Origin: DATLFA01 sp039934635
GTDB lineage: Bacteria > Actinomycetota > Acidimicrobiia > Acidimicrobiales > WLNW01
DNA length: 22,985 nt
Assembly: GCA_039934635.1 (NCBI GenBank)
Contig: JBDTLT010000074.1
Coordinates: forward strand, 1 to 22,985
Reading direction: 5' to 3'
Part shown: piece after piece, positions 7,609 to 14,616 of the stretch
How positions within the stretch are numbered: position 1 is the first letter of the stretch
How the letters are laid out: each line of letters starts with the position of its first letter
The notes under the pieces: model-generated
What the model saw: only the letters and a program-made list of their open reading frames with translations
What the model was told of the DNA's origin: nothing
Databases searched by the model: none
Program-made: the position numbers and the translations under genes

Positions 7609-8517
7609 TCAGTCGACCTTGGCGTCGGCGATGCTGTCCATGAACATGCCGCGGTGACCCCACATCTCGCCACGGCCGGTGTAGGTGCGTACGGTCCAGT
7701 TGGAGTCGTCGACCATGAGGCCTTTCCAGCCGAGCTCGACGTTGAAGCCGGAAGGACTCTGCACGTAGAACGACAGCATCGGGTCGTTGCTGTGCTGCCC
7801 GAGCGAGTTGACGATATTGACGTGCGCGTCCATCGCACGGTCGTACGCGCGGCCGACGTCTTCGAGCGTCTTGGCCTCGATCATGAAATGGTTGAGGCCC
7901 GGGCCGCCGGGGATCGGCAGGTCGATGTACGCAAGGCTGTGGTGGCGCGGCGTCGAGCGCATGAACACGGCGCCGTTGGGTCCCCACGAGAACTTGTCGG
8001 TGACCCTGAAGCCCATGACCCGCCCGAAGAAGTCGGTGGCGTCGCCGCACGACGGAACGACGTAGAGCGCGTGACCGAGGCCGACACCGTCGGTGACGAA
8101 TCCCGATCCGCCGTTGGGCGGAGCGAAGACGAACTCGTCGACCATGGGGCCGTAGAACAGCTCGTGGTGATTGCCGAACGGGTCGTCGAACTGTGCGACG
8201 TCGAGCACGCCGCGTGCGGCGCGGAGCGCGTCGGTGCCGGATCGCACCTTGACGCCCGAACGCTGCAAGTGCGCGACGGCTTCGTCGAACTCGTCTTCGC
8301 CGGGCACTTCCCAACCGGCATAGGCGCATGACTCGTCTTCGCCCGCGTGCACGGCGATGCGCCAGCTGCGGTCGTCCATCTTGAGATAGAGCGTGTCGCC
8401 ATTGGATCCGGGAGGGCCGGCCGATTCGCCGACGCCGAGCACGTCGACCATGAGCGAGCGCCAGGCCGCGACGTCGCGCGTGGCGATGCCGAGATAGCCG
8501 AGTCCACGCATCTCCAT
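7609..8517 (-). CDS. BphC-type extradiol ring-cleavage dioxygenase (VOC fold)
   Basis: This 302-residue protein has the two-domain vicinal-oxygen-chelate structure of 2,3-dihydroxybiphenyl 1,2-dioxygenase. The iron ligands can be placed at H149 (GLGHAL), H210 (GLNHFM) and E261 (NVELGW), almost the numbering of BphC (146, 210, 260). Second-sphere residues H193, H242 and Y251 also match BphC H195, H241 and Y250. The active site therefore appears complete, and the protein should cleave a catechol next to one hydroxyl with Fe(II) and O2. The true diol is unknown. The ATG at 8517 is preceded by a strong Shine-Dalgarno (AGGGGAGG, 6-nt spacer). It is the third gene of the five-gene operon. No ring-hydroxylating oxygenase is present here to make its catechol. 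Confidence 0.93.
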   Translation of the reverse strand: MEMRGLGYLGIATRDVAAWRSLMVDVLGVGESAGPPGSNGDTLYLKMDDRSWRIAVHAGEDESCAYAGWEVPGEDEFDEAVAHLQRSGVKVRSGTDALRAARGVLDVAQFDDPFGNHHELFYGPMVDEFVFAPPNGGSGFVTDGVGLGHALYVVPSCGDATDFFGRVMGFRVTDKFSWGPNGAVFMRSTPRHHSLAYIDLPIPGGPGLNHFMIEAKTLEDVGRAYDRAMDAHVNIVNSLGQHSNDPMLSFYVQSPSGFNVELGWKGLMVDDSNWTVRTYTGRGEMWGHRGMFMDSIADAKVD

Positions 8518-8523
8518 TTGATG

Positions 8524-8531
8524 CCTCCCCT
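8524..8531 (-). promoter_or_regulatory. strong ribosome binding site of the dioxygenase gene
   Basis: On the minus strand AGGGGAGG lies 6 nt before the ATG at 8517. It fixes the start at that ATG over the in-frame ATG two codons later. It is the best ribosome binding site I found in the window, which suggests the dioxygenase is made in larger amounts than its operon partners. Confidence 0.75.
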
Positions 8532-8542
8532 AGGTTGTGAAG

Positions 8543-9334
8543 TCAGAACAGTTGGTCGGTATACCTATCGGTACCGGGGACCGTCGGGATGAATGGTGCG
8601 ACCATCAAGGTGCGACAGCGGTTCGTGGCGGCTAGCTCATCCCCGAGGCCGGCGAAGTGTTCGGGCCAGATCTGGCGCACGTCGCCGTCGAGAAAGAACG
8701 TGATGAACACGCGCTCGCCTACACCGGGTACCTCGGGCGCGGCAGCCGGCCACCATGGCTCTTTGGCCCGCGGTGTGAACATGGGTGCCACCTCGACGGG
8801 CGAGGACGCAAAGTGCGCCGGCAGGAAGTCATCGGCCAACCACTGCGCGAGGTCGGCGACCGACTCGTCGCCGGTGCGTTCGACCGCCACCCACACGACG
8901 CCGCTATAGCGACGATCGAGTGCCTGGAACGGCGGTACGCCGTCGGGGTCGCGCCGCCATGATCCGAGGTAGTCGTAACTGGTCGCCGTTTGCACGGACC
9001 GTTGATCGAACGTGCGGCCGGCCGCGTTGAGCAGCTTCATCTGATCGCTGACCCACGCCTGCTGCTCGTCGAGCTTGCCGGCGACGATCCAATACATCGT
9101 CAGATACGAGCCCTCTTGGATCGGTCCGAACGGACCGTCCGCGGGGTAGCGCAATCGTTTGAGGTCGGCCGTCGCGACGAAGCGCGTACCGGCGATGGTC
9201 CATGGCGCCAGAATGCACGCCGCGTACATGTGGTCACGTTCGTAGTAGCGGTTGAAGTCGCGCTCGTGCCCGGGGTGCGGATCGTGCAGGGCGAAGATCC
9301 CTGATCCGAGGTCGACGATCGGTGGTTCGTTCAT
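8543..9334 (-). CDS. EthD/dabb-like (dimeric alpha-beta barrel) protein, probable two repeats
   Basis: This 263-residue protein is not a named enzyme I recognise. Near residues 24-45 it reads DFNRYYERDHMYAACILAPW, the pattern of a first beta-alpha unit in EthD/dabb domains (N-x-W/Y-Y-x-x-x-H). A second unit seems to lie around 165-200 (VWVAVERTGDESVADLAQWL and the helix after it), so the chain may hold two ferredoxin-like domains. Such proteins often serve as accessory or isomerase-like factors in aromatic and ether degradation. The frame runs upstream to 9463, but the ATG at 9334, 10 bp behind the MaoC-like gene, gives a sensible N-terminus. Spacing to the dioxygenase gene is 25 bp. A role in handling the dioxygenase substrate or product is inference. 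Confidence 0.75.
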   Translation of the reverse strand: MNEPPIVDLGSGIFALHDPHPGHERDFNRYYERDHMYAACILAPWTIAGTRFVATADLKRLRYPADGPFGPIQEGSYLTMYWIVAGKLDEQQAWVSDQMKLLNAAGRTFDQRSVQTATSYDYLGSWRRDPDGVPPFQALDRRYSGVVWVAVERTGDESVADLAQWLADDFLPAHFASSPVEVAPMFTPRAKEPWWPAAAPEVPGVGERVFITFFLDGDVRQIWPEHFAGLGDELAATNRCRTLMVAPFIPTVPGTDRYTDQLF

Positions 9335-9344
9335 TGGCCCGCCG

Positions 9345-10289
9345 TCAGTAGTAGATGCTCGTGCGTTGGCCGATGCGAACCAGCTCGTCGCGTTGATTGG
9401 TCCAGCGTGACTCGTCGACGAGAAAGAGCATGGTGCCCATGCGCCCTTCCTTTTCGAACGCATCGATCAGCATGACGTTGTTGGTGATGACGTCGCCGAC
9501 GCGCATCGGTGCGAAGTACCACGACTTTTGCCCGCCGTTGAGTCCGCGTCGACCGGGCTCGGTGCCCATGCCGCGCATCCACGGATAGATGTCGGGCCGG
9601 AACGCGTGATTCCACGCGAACGGATTGAAGTCGCGCAGCGCCACCAACTCGTGCCACGGACCGGCCGTCGCGTCGGCGATCTCGGTGAGCTCGCGCGGCG
9701 CCGGCTCTGGGTAGTAGGCGGTCAGGGCCCACCGGCGGATGTCGTTGGCGTCGATCGGGTACGAGTTCAATGGCTCGAGTGGGCGTCCCAACCACGAGAT
9801 GGTGTCGGCATCGAGATGCACGCCGGGTTGGCGCGTCGCGATCTGTGGCTGCGGCGGAGGCGCCGGCATCGCCGCGTGATCACCGAACAACACGACCTGC
9901 GCGCTGCCGGGCATCGTCTCGTCACCGTTCTGGTTGGTGACACCGAGAGCGACATCGACGAGCATGTGGCCGTCGACGCGCGCCTTGCCGGTCACGCTCG
10001 CGTGCATGTCGAGAACATCGCCGAGAAAGTTGAGTTGGCGGAACTGGCAGGCGAACTGTGCGATGTCGCCGCGGTTGCCCACCCAGTCGTGCAACATCGC
10101 GTGAACGTACGCGACACGCAAGTTGCCCATGCCGAAGACGTCGGTCTGACCCGCAGCCTGCGCCGCTTCTTTGCTCATGTGCACGTCGATGAACTCGTCA
10201 TTGACGGCGGCATAGCGATTCCAGTTTGAAAAATGGGTCTCGCGAGAGAAGATCGGCAGAGCATCACCGATCACGATGTCGTCGAACAT
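9345..10289 (-). CDS. MaoC-like hydratase/dehydratase with a second hotdog domain
   Basis: This protein of 314 residues reads as two hotdog domains. The N-terminal part has WNRYAAVNDEFIDVHMS near residues 23-40, a variant of the hydratase-2 signature in which NDEFIDVH stands for GDxNPxH; its Asp and His suit the catalytic dyad. The C-terminal part from about 165 resembles the FAS1-type dehydratase N-terminal hotdog. That makes the order reversed relative to the MaoC protein at 2638-3531. It probably adds water to, or removes it from, an enoyl-CoA or enoyl acid. The frame offers GTG, GTG and ATG starts at 10295, 10292 and 10289; the ATG lies just behind a GGGGG element and is chosen. It is the first gene of the five-gene operon, close to a good promoter. 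Confidence 0.85.
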   Translation of the reverse strand: MFDDIVIGDALPIFSRETHFSNWNRYAAVNDEFIDVHMSKEAAQAAGQTDVFGMGNLRVAYVHAMLHDWVGNRGDIAQFACQFRQLNFLGDVLDMHASVTGKARVDGHMLVDVALGVTNQNGDETMPGSAQVVLFGDHAAMPAPPPQPQIATRQPGVHLDADTISWLGRPLEPLNSYPIDANDIRRWALTAYYPEPAPRELTEIADATAGPWHELVALRDFNPFAWNHAFRPDIYPWMRGMGTEPGRRGLNGGQKSWYFAPMRVGDVITNNVMLIDAFEKEGRMGTMLFLVDESRWTNQRDELVRIGQRTSIYY

Positions 10290-10307
10290 CACCACCCCCG
10301 GCTGCGG

Positions 10308-10336
10308 ACTATGGCCGTCACCGTCTGGTCTGTCAA
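10308..10336 (-). promoter_or_regulatory. sigma-70-like promoter of the five-gene dioxygenase operon
   Basis: On the minus strand a perfect -35 box TTGACA (10336-10331) is followed after exactly 17 bp by CATAGT (10313-10308), which matches TATAAT at four of six positions. Transcription would start near 10301, about 12 nt before the chosen ATG at 10289, so the leader is short with a GGGGG ribosome site. It lies in the 68-bp space shared with the divergent amidohydrolase gene. No clear operator palindrome is seen next to it. Confidence 0.5.
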
Positions 10337-10357
10337 GCGTTGTGGTAAGAACGCGCC

Positions 10358-11431
10358 GTGCTACCTGAGCGGATCATCTCGGCCGACGATCACATGGACA
10401 TGAACGTGCTGCCACCCGACCTGTTCGTCGCCGGCGTGCCCGTGGCCATGCGCCCGTCGGTGCCGGTGGTCGTCGATTCCGATGACGGTCCGATGTGGTC
10501 ACTCGGCGGAGCGCTCCTCGGCCCGAGCGGGCGTCGTTCCAAGAGCCTGATCACGCAGAACGACCCGGGCTTTCGTCCTGGTACCCCCCGTGATCGCCTC
10601 GCCGACATGGACCGCGACGGCATCCACGCGCACGTTGTCTATGGCCCTCCATTGTCGCTGCCGATCCCCGATCTCGAGGTGCGCGCGGCCTGCCTGCGGG
10701 CGTACAACGACTGGGCGGCGGACTTCAATCGCACCGACCCCAATCGGCTCGTGGTGCTGGCATTGTTGCCGTCGCACACACCCGCGGCCGCGACCGCCGA
10801 ACTCGAACGGGCTGCCGCGCTCGGCCACCGAGGTGCGATCGTCGACTTTCTCGCCGGGCCGGATCCCGCGTTCGAAGACGCCTGGGAGGGCTTCTGGGCC
10901 TTGGCCAACGAGCTCGCGATCCCGATCAGCTTCCACCTCGGCAAGGGCATGCACAGCATCGAGGTCAGGCCGGGCAGTTGGCGCATGGCCGCGGGTGTTG
11001 CGGTGTCGCCGATGCAGCTCGACGAAGTGATCACGGGGATGATTCTCTCGGGCTTGCTCGAGCGCTATCCCAACGTGCGCGTCGTGTTCGGCGAGGCCGG
11101 TCTCGGCTGGGTGCCCTATCTGCTGGCCCGGCTCGACCACGAGTACGAGAAGTATCGCGACCTCATCCACGACGCGGTGCTGACGATGCGACCGCGCGAC
11201 TACTTCCGCCGGCAAGTGTTCCTCACCTACGAAGAAGACCACCTCGGCGTCGAGCTGCTCCCGCACATCGGCGCGAGCAACGTGTTGTGGGCGTCCGACT
11301 ATCCGCACGGCGATAGCACATGGCCGCATTCACGTGAAGCGATCGCGGCATCGGGTCTCGCGCAGCTCGACGAAGCCGACCGGCGCATGATCCTGTGGGA
11401 CAACGCCGCAAGCCTCTACAACATCGTGTAG
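10358..11431 (+). CDS. amidohydrolase-2 family metal-dependent hydrolase/decarboxylase (ACMSD-like)
   Basis: This 357-residue TIM-barrel protein begins at a GTG 68 bp from the divergent operon. The N-terminal metal motif is SADDHMDM, with H12 where most members have HxH. H193 lies in SFHLGKG, FGEAGLGW follows (E246 near the usual second His position) and D314 in WASDYPHGDSTWP is the last ligand. This set is common in the actinobacterial branch of the family. Relatives include ACMS decarboxylase, gamma-resorcylate decarboxylase, 2-pyrone-4,6-dicarboxylate hydrolase and 4-oxalomesaconate hydratase, many of which act on ring-fission products. Sharing an upstream region with an extradiol dioxygenase operon fits such a role. 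It resembles the truncated amidohydrolase at the window start. Confidence 0.88.
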   Translation: MLPERIISADDHMDMNVLPPDLFVAGVPVAMRPSVPVVVDSDDGPMWSLGGALLGPSGRRSKSLITQNDPGFRPGTPRDRLADMDRDGIHAHVVYGPPLSLPIPDLEVRAACLRAYNDWAADFNRTDPNRLVVLALLPSHTPAAATAELERAAALGHRGAIVDFLAGPDPAFEDAWEGFWALANELAIPISFHLGKGMHSIEVRPGSWRMAAGVAVSPMQLDEVITGMILSGLLERYPNVRVVFGEAGLGWVPYLLARLDHEYEKYRDLIHDAVLTMRPRDYFRRQVFLTYEEDHLGVELLPHIGASNVLWASDYPHGDSTWPHSREAIAASGLAQLDEADRRMILWDNAASLYNIV

Positions 11432-11439
11432 ACGCCGGC

Positions 11440-11452
11440 GCGGGGACGCTTT
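11440..11452. repeat. 13-bp inverted fragment of the palindromic repeat
   Basis: The sequence gcggggacgcttt, just behind the amidohydrolase stop, is the exact reverse complement of aaagcgtccccgc at 11567-11579 in repeat copy A. It may be a decayed third copy in the opposite orientation, or one arm of a long-range hairpin. Confidence 0.5.
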
Positions 11453-11532
11453 CGGGTGGCCGCGAGCGCTGGGTGTCGGTCCCATTTCAATGCCGCGCCC
11501 AGTGTTGACGAAGTTGACCAGTATCGACGAAA

Positions 11533-11588
11533 CGTTCGTGCTCGTTAGTGCGTATTAGTGCTAGCAAAAGCGTCCCCGCGGGGACGTC
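11533..11588 (-). repeat. palindromic repeat, copy A (possible intrinsic terminator on the minus strand)
   Basis: Positions 11564-11588 match copy B at 24 of 25 bases, and about 30 bp before this core also align at roughly 60% without gaps. The core contains the perfect palindrome gtccccgcggggac (11572-11585), extended here by one pair and overlapped by a second palindrome ggggacgtcccc (11580-11591). Read on the minus strand, the hairpin is followed by GCTTTTGC, so it could end transcription of the 11715-13406 gene. The stretch 11432-11714 holds no credible gene; besides the repeats I see nothing in it. Confidence 0.7.
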
Positions 11589-11632
11589 CCCACCACACAT
11601 GCCGGCGGAGTTGCAGGTGGTGCGCTCGGGTT

Positions 11633-11688
11633 CGTTTGTGGTGATTGGTGCGCGTAAGCGCGCGCAAAAGTGTCCCCGCGGGGACGTC
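11633..11688 (-). repeat. palindromic repeat, copy B (possible intrinsic terminator on the minus strand)
   Basis: This is the second copy, shifted by exactly 100 bp from copy A. The core 11664-11688 again holds gtccccgcggggac (11672-11685), and on the minus strand it is followed by ACTTTTGC. A further small hairpin, gcgc-gtaa-gcgc, lies beside it at 11650-11661, and an extra ggggac follows the core. It is only 26 bp from the stop codon of the minus-strand deacylase-like gene, the right place for a terminator. Confidence 0.7.
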
Positions 11689-11714
11689 GGGGACATCGCC
11701 CGCGCTGATCGAGA

Positions 11715-13406
11715 TCAGGCGCCGTTGAAGCGAATGGTGCGGCCCGGCAACGCGCCCGTGTGCTTGCCGCCGTCCATCAGTAGCTCGCCGTTGACGACCA
11801 TCTGGTGATAGCCGCGCGCGCCGAAGATCAACCGTGACGCGCCGGTGGGGAAGTCGCGTACGAAGCGGATGGGTTCGACGCCGAGCTCTTGCGGATCCAA
11901 CACGTTGATGTCCGCGTAGGCACCGGGACGCAACATGCCCCGATCCCATAAGCCGTGCAGCACGGCGGGTTGCAGTGTGAGGCGCGAGACGGCCTGCTCG
12001 AAGCTGAGCACGTCTGGCACCATGTCGGTGAACAATCGGGTCGTGTAGTCGGCACCGCAGAACGTCTGCAAGTGCGCGCCACCGTCGCTGCTGCCGGCCA
12101 TTGTGAGCGGATGGCGGATGATCGCGTGCGTCGTCTCGGTGATGAGCGGATCAGGCCTGCGCTCCCACACGAACACGGTCTCGAGTTGCTCGGACAGCGC
12201 GGCGTCGATGAGCCAGTCGAGCCCGTCGACGCCGCCGTCGCGCTTGGCGAGATCGGCGACGGAGCGTCCGATCCATTCGTGATGGGCCGGGTCGGACGCC
12301 GAGGCGATCTTGACTTCGTCCCATCCGAAGATGAGCGCGCGGCCCGTGGGATCGGCGAACTCACGATGCAGCTGCTGGCGTGTCGCCGGGTCACGCAACG
12401 CCACGACTCGCTCGTCGAACGGCAACGTGAGTACGCGCCGGAACGTGAGCATCTCGTCGAGAACAAAGGTCGATTCGAGCGCGAAATGAATGCCCTTGAT
12501 GTTGACCATGAACATCGGGTGTATGCGGTGACCTTCGCGCTGCGCTTGTTCGACGAAGTCGAGTGAGACGCGCCAGGCCTCGGGGTTAGCGGGGAACCGG
12601 GTCAGCGGGTTCACGTTCATCGGCTTGGCCGATGCGGTGCACATTGCCAGCATCAACGCGCGGTCGGCCGGCGAGTAACCCTCGCTGCCCGTGCGCGGCA
12701 GGAACTCGATGATGCCCTGGTCGAATTCGGCGAGCACCTTCGACAGCGCGATCAACTCGTCGGCCTCGGCGAGGTTGGGCGGAACGGGCTTGCCTTCGTG
12801 GTCGGCGTGGATGTCGAGTTGCGATGTCGAGAACCCGACGGCGCCCTCGCGCATCGCCTGGCGCAACATGATGACCATGTGCTCGATTTCGGCCGCGGTG
12901 GCCGCCCGCTCGGACGCGGCCGCGCCCATCACCGCGCGCCGGATCGGCGCGTGCCCGGCGAAGAGCGCCATGTTGACGCCGATACGTCCGTCGAGACCAT
13001 CGAGGTACTCGGCGAGTGAGCCGCCGCTGAAATCCACGCCTTGGATGAGCGCGTCGTACGACATGCCCTCGACCCGCGACAACATGTTGACGAGCCAGGG
13101 CACGTCGCCGGGCTTGGACGGCGCAAGCGTGAACCCACAGTTGCCGGTGAGCACAGTGGTCACGCCGTGCCACGACGACGGCGACGCCGTCGGCTCGAAG
13201 TAGAGCTGCGCGTCGTAATGCGTGTGGATGTCGATGAATCCCGGCGTCACGACGAGACCATCGGCATCGATCACTCGGCGGGCCTTGTCGGTGATGCGCC
13301 CGATGCGCGAGATGCGACCGTCGACGACTTCGACATCGGCGGTGTACCCGCCGTGGCCGGTGCCGTCGACGACGCGACCGCCCTTGATCAACAGGTCTGC
13401 CGCCAT
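11715..13406 (-). CDS. D-aminoacylase-like amidohydrolase
   Basis: This protein of 563 residues has the layout of N-acyl-D-amino-acid deacylases: an N-terminal beta-sandwich strand (LLIKGGRVVDGTG), then a TIM barrel with the metal motif DIHTHYD (H61, H63), the bridging Cys in TGNCGF (C90) and the late Asp in GSSDGGAH (D441). By hand comparison the two middle His ligands of D-aminoacylase (SHIR and ISHH segments) are replaced around 234-240 and 264-270. The metal site, and perhaps the reaction, then differs from the classical enzyme. The ATG at 13406 is preferred over an upstream start at 13532 because the family begins at the LLIKGG strand. It follows the peroxidase gene by 8 bp. Two palindromic repeats lie behind its stop. 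Confidence 0.88.
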   Translation of the reverse strand: MAADLLIKGGRVVDGTGHGGYTADVEVVDGRISRIGRITDKARRVIDADGLVVTPGFIDIHTHYDAQLYFEPTASPSSWHGVTTVLTGNCGFTLAPSKPGDVPWLVNMLSRVEGMSYDALIQGVDFSGGSLAEYLDGLDGRIGVNMALFAGHAPIRRAVMGAAASERAATAAEIEHMVIMLRQAMREGAVGFSTSQLDIHADHEGKPVPPNLAEADELIALSKVLAEFDQGIIEFLPRTGSEGYSPADRALMLAMCTASAKPMNVNPLTRFPANPEAWRVSLDFVEQAQREGHRIHPMFMVNIKGIHFALESTFVLDEMLTFRRVLTLPFDERVVALRDPATRQQLHREFADPTGRALIFGWDEVKIASASDPAHHEWIGRSVADLAKRDGGVDGLDWLIDAALSEQLETVFVWERRPDPLITETTHAIIRHPLTMAGSSDGGAHLQTFCGADYTTRLFTDMVPDVLSFEQAVSRLTLQPAVLHGLWDRGMLRPGAYADINVLDPQELGVEPIRFVRDFPTGASRLIFGARGYHQMVVNGELLMDGGKHTGALPGRTIRFNGA

Positions 13407-13414
13407 GGCGCGGC

Positions 13415-13900
13415 TCAGGCGAGCGCGCGGTCGATGGCCTCGAGAACGCTGGGATCGTCGGGGGCGACCGTGGGCGCGAATCGGGCGACGACCGAGCCGT
13501 TGCGATCGATCACGAACTTTTCGAAGTTCCAACGGATGTCGCCGCTATGGCCGCTGCTGTCCGCGGTGCCGGTGATGGCTTTGTAGACGGGATGCTGCGG
13601 CGTGCCGTTGACATCGATCTTTTCGCTGAGCGGGAACTTGACGTTGTAGTTGGTCGAGCAGAACTCGGCGATCTCTGCGGCCGTGCCCGGCTCTTGTCCG
13701 CCGAACTGGTTGCACGGGAAGCCGACGACGGAGAAGCCTTTGTCACCGAGCTTTTCGTGCAGCGCCTCGAGCGCCGTGTACTGAGGTGTCAAGCCACACT
13801 TGGAAGCGACGTTGACGAACAGGGCCGCTTTGCCCTTGAGCCCCTCGAGCAACGCAGGCCCGCCGTCGAGCCCTTTGATATCGATGTCGTAAACGCTCAT
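13415..13900 (-). CDS. glutathione peroxidase family protein (thioredoxin-dependent Cys type)
   Basis: This 161-residue protein has normal GPx length. The peroxidatic Cys is C35 in NVASKCGLT, with Q69 and W124/N125 (WNFEKF) completing the catalytic tetrad and FPCNQFGGQEPG as the family signature. C81 in AEFCSTNYNVKFP lies where plant and yeast thioredoxin-dependent GPx enzymes carry the resolving Cys. It should therefore reduce hydroperoxides with thioredoxin rather than glutathione, sensible in an actinobacterium that lacks glutathione. The ATG at 13900 has a GAGGGAG ribosome site 6 nt upstream. On the minus strand TATACA near 13938 could be its -10 box, without a good -35. It precedes the D-aminoacylase-like gene by 8 bp. 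Confidence 0.94.
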   Translation of the reverse strand: MSVYDIDIKGLDGGPALLEGLKGKAALFVNVASKCGLTPQYTALEALHEKLGDKGFSVVGFPCNQFGGQEPGTAAEIAEFCSTNYNVKFPLSEKIDVNGTPQHPVYKAITGTADSSGHSGDIRWNFEKFVIDRNGSVVARFAPTVAPDDPSVLEAIDRALA

Positions 13901-13980
13901 CGCGTACTCCCTCACAGGTTGGATCTGTCGCACTGTATAGCCGAGATGCAGGGTCGATGGCCCGTGCCATGATGTCGGCC

Positions 13981-14187
13981 ATGGCAGACACATGGCGAAG
14001 CATCGGCGTCAACGACGTGCAACCAGGCGACCGCATCCGACACCGGGAGCAGGAGTTCACCGTCGCACGGGTCGACTCACCCTTCCTTGGTTTGGACGCA
14101 ATGGTGTGCTTCATCGAAAACACTCCAACCCGCTGGCACGCGTACCCGGCGGCCCGTAGTCAAGAAGTCGAGATCACGGGGCGCTGA
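13981..14187 (+). CDS. small conserved-looking protein of unknown function (68 aa)
   Basis: This is a short frame starting at an ATG divergent from the peroxidase gene; two earlier in-frame starts (13957 on) are possible. It reads VQPGDRIRHREQEFTVARVD, then FLGLDAMVCFIENTP and RWHAYPA. The PGDRIR...F.V.RV pattern suggests a small all-beta fold, with a GDxV turn like those of SH3-type or regulatory small barrels. There is no membrane segment. I have a weak memory of similar small actinobacterial proteins but no named family. It ends 7 bp from the convergent DUF35 gene, and no function is proposed. Confidence 0.6.
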   Translation: MADTWRSIGVNDVQPGDRIRHREQEFTVARVDSPFLGLDAMVCFIENTPTRWHAYPAARSQEVEITGR

Positions 14188-14194
14188 CCCTCCA

Positions 14195-14614
14195 CTACTG
14201 CGGGCGGAACCGCAACAGCGTGATGCCGTCGTCGCCGTGCTCGAAGACGGCCTGCACGGATTGACCAACGCGCACGTCGTCGGCATCGATCCCGACGATG
14301 GTCGTGGTGACGCGCGGGCCGTCGTCGAGCGTGACCACCGCGATCACCTGTGGCGTCTCGTCGAGGAACTGCGGTGTCGTCGGTTGGCGAGCGACGCTGA
14401 ACGTGTACACGGTGCCGGTGCCCGCGAGCTCGTGCCACGTGAGCCGATCGCTGAGGCAGTGCGAGCAACGCGTCCTCGGATAGTGCACCCACCCGTGGCA
14501 CGCCTCGCAGCGCTGCATGCGGATGCGCTCGTCGCGCAGCGCGTCCCAGAACGGTTGCGAAGTCGGCGTGGGTACCGGTCGAGGTTTGGCGGGCGTTGGT
14601 ATCGAAGCAGTCAT
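14195..14614 (-). CDS. Zn-ribbon/OB-fold DUF35 protein
   Basis: This protein of 139 residues has the standard DUF35 form: an N-terminal helix with FWDALRDERIRMQRC, a rubredoxin-like zinc ribbon (C36, C39, C50, C53 in CEACHGW and CSHC), then an OB fold ending with FEHGDDGITLLRFRP. DUF35 proteins bind acyl-CoA and pair with thiolase-like partners, for example ChsH2-DUF35 with the aldolase Ltp2 in steroid side-chain degradation, or BbsA with BbsB in toluene degradation. Its partner here is the next gene upstream. The frame allows a GTG at 14620 overlapping the partner's stop, but AGGG lies only 3 nt before it; the ATG at 14614, with a 9-nt spacer, is preferred. Confidence 0.93.
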   Translation of the reverse strand: MTASIPTPAKPRPVPTPTSQPFWDALRDERIRMQRCEACHGWVHYPRTRCSHCLSDRLTWHELAGTGTVYTFSVARQPTTPQFLDETPQVIAVVTLDDGPRVTTTIVGIDADDVRVGQSVQAVFEHGDDGITLLRFRPQ

Positions 14615-14616
14615 GA

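Noticed and set aside
6936..8331. Two plus-strand open frames of 235 and 290 codons opposite the reductase-like and dioxygenase genes
   Set aside because: Both strands are open because of GC-rich codon use; only the minus strand gives known domains with catalytic residues.
9528..10229. Plus-strand open frame of 233 codons opposite the MaoC-like gene
   Set aside because: No domain or ribosome site; it is antisense to a well-supported operon gene.
11533..11688. CRISPR array or transposon ends for the 100-bp-spaced repeat
   Set aside because: There are only two full copies, the spacing unit itself is partly similar, and no cas or transposase gene is near.
11487..11949. Small open frames across the palindromic repeats
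   Set aside because: Their apparent repeats (DVPAGTLL-like peptides) simply translate the DNA palindromes; there is no start signal or balanced composition.
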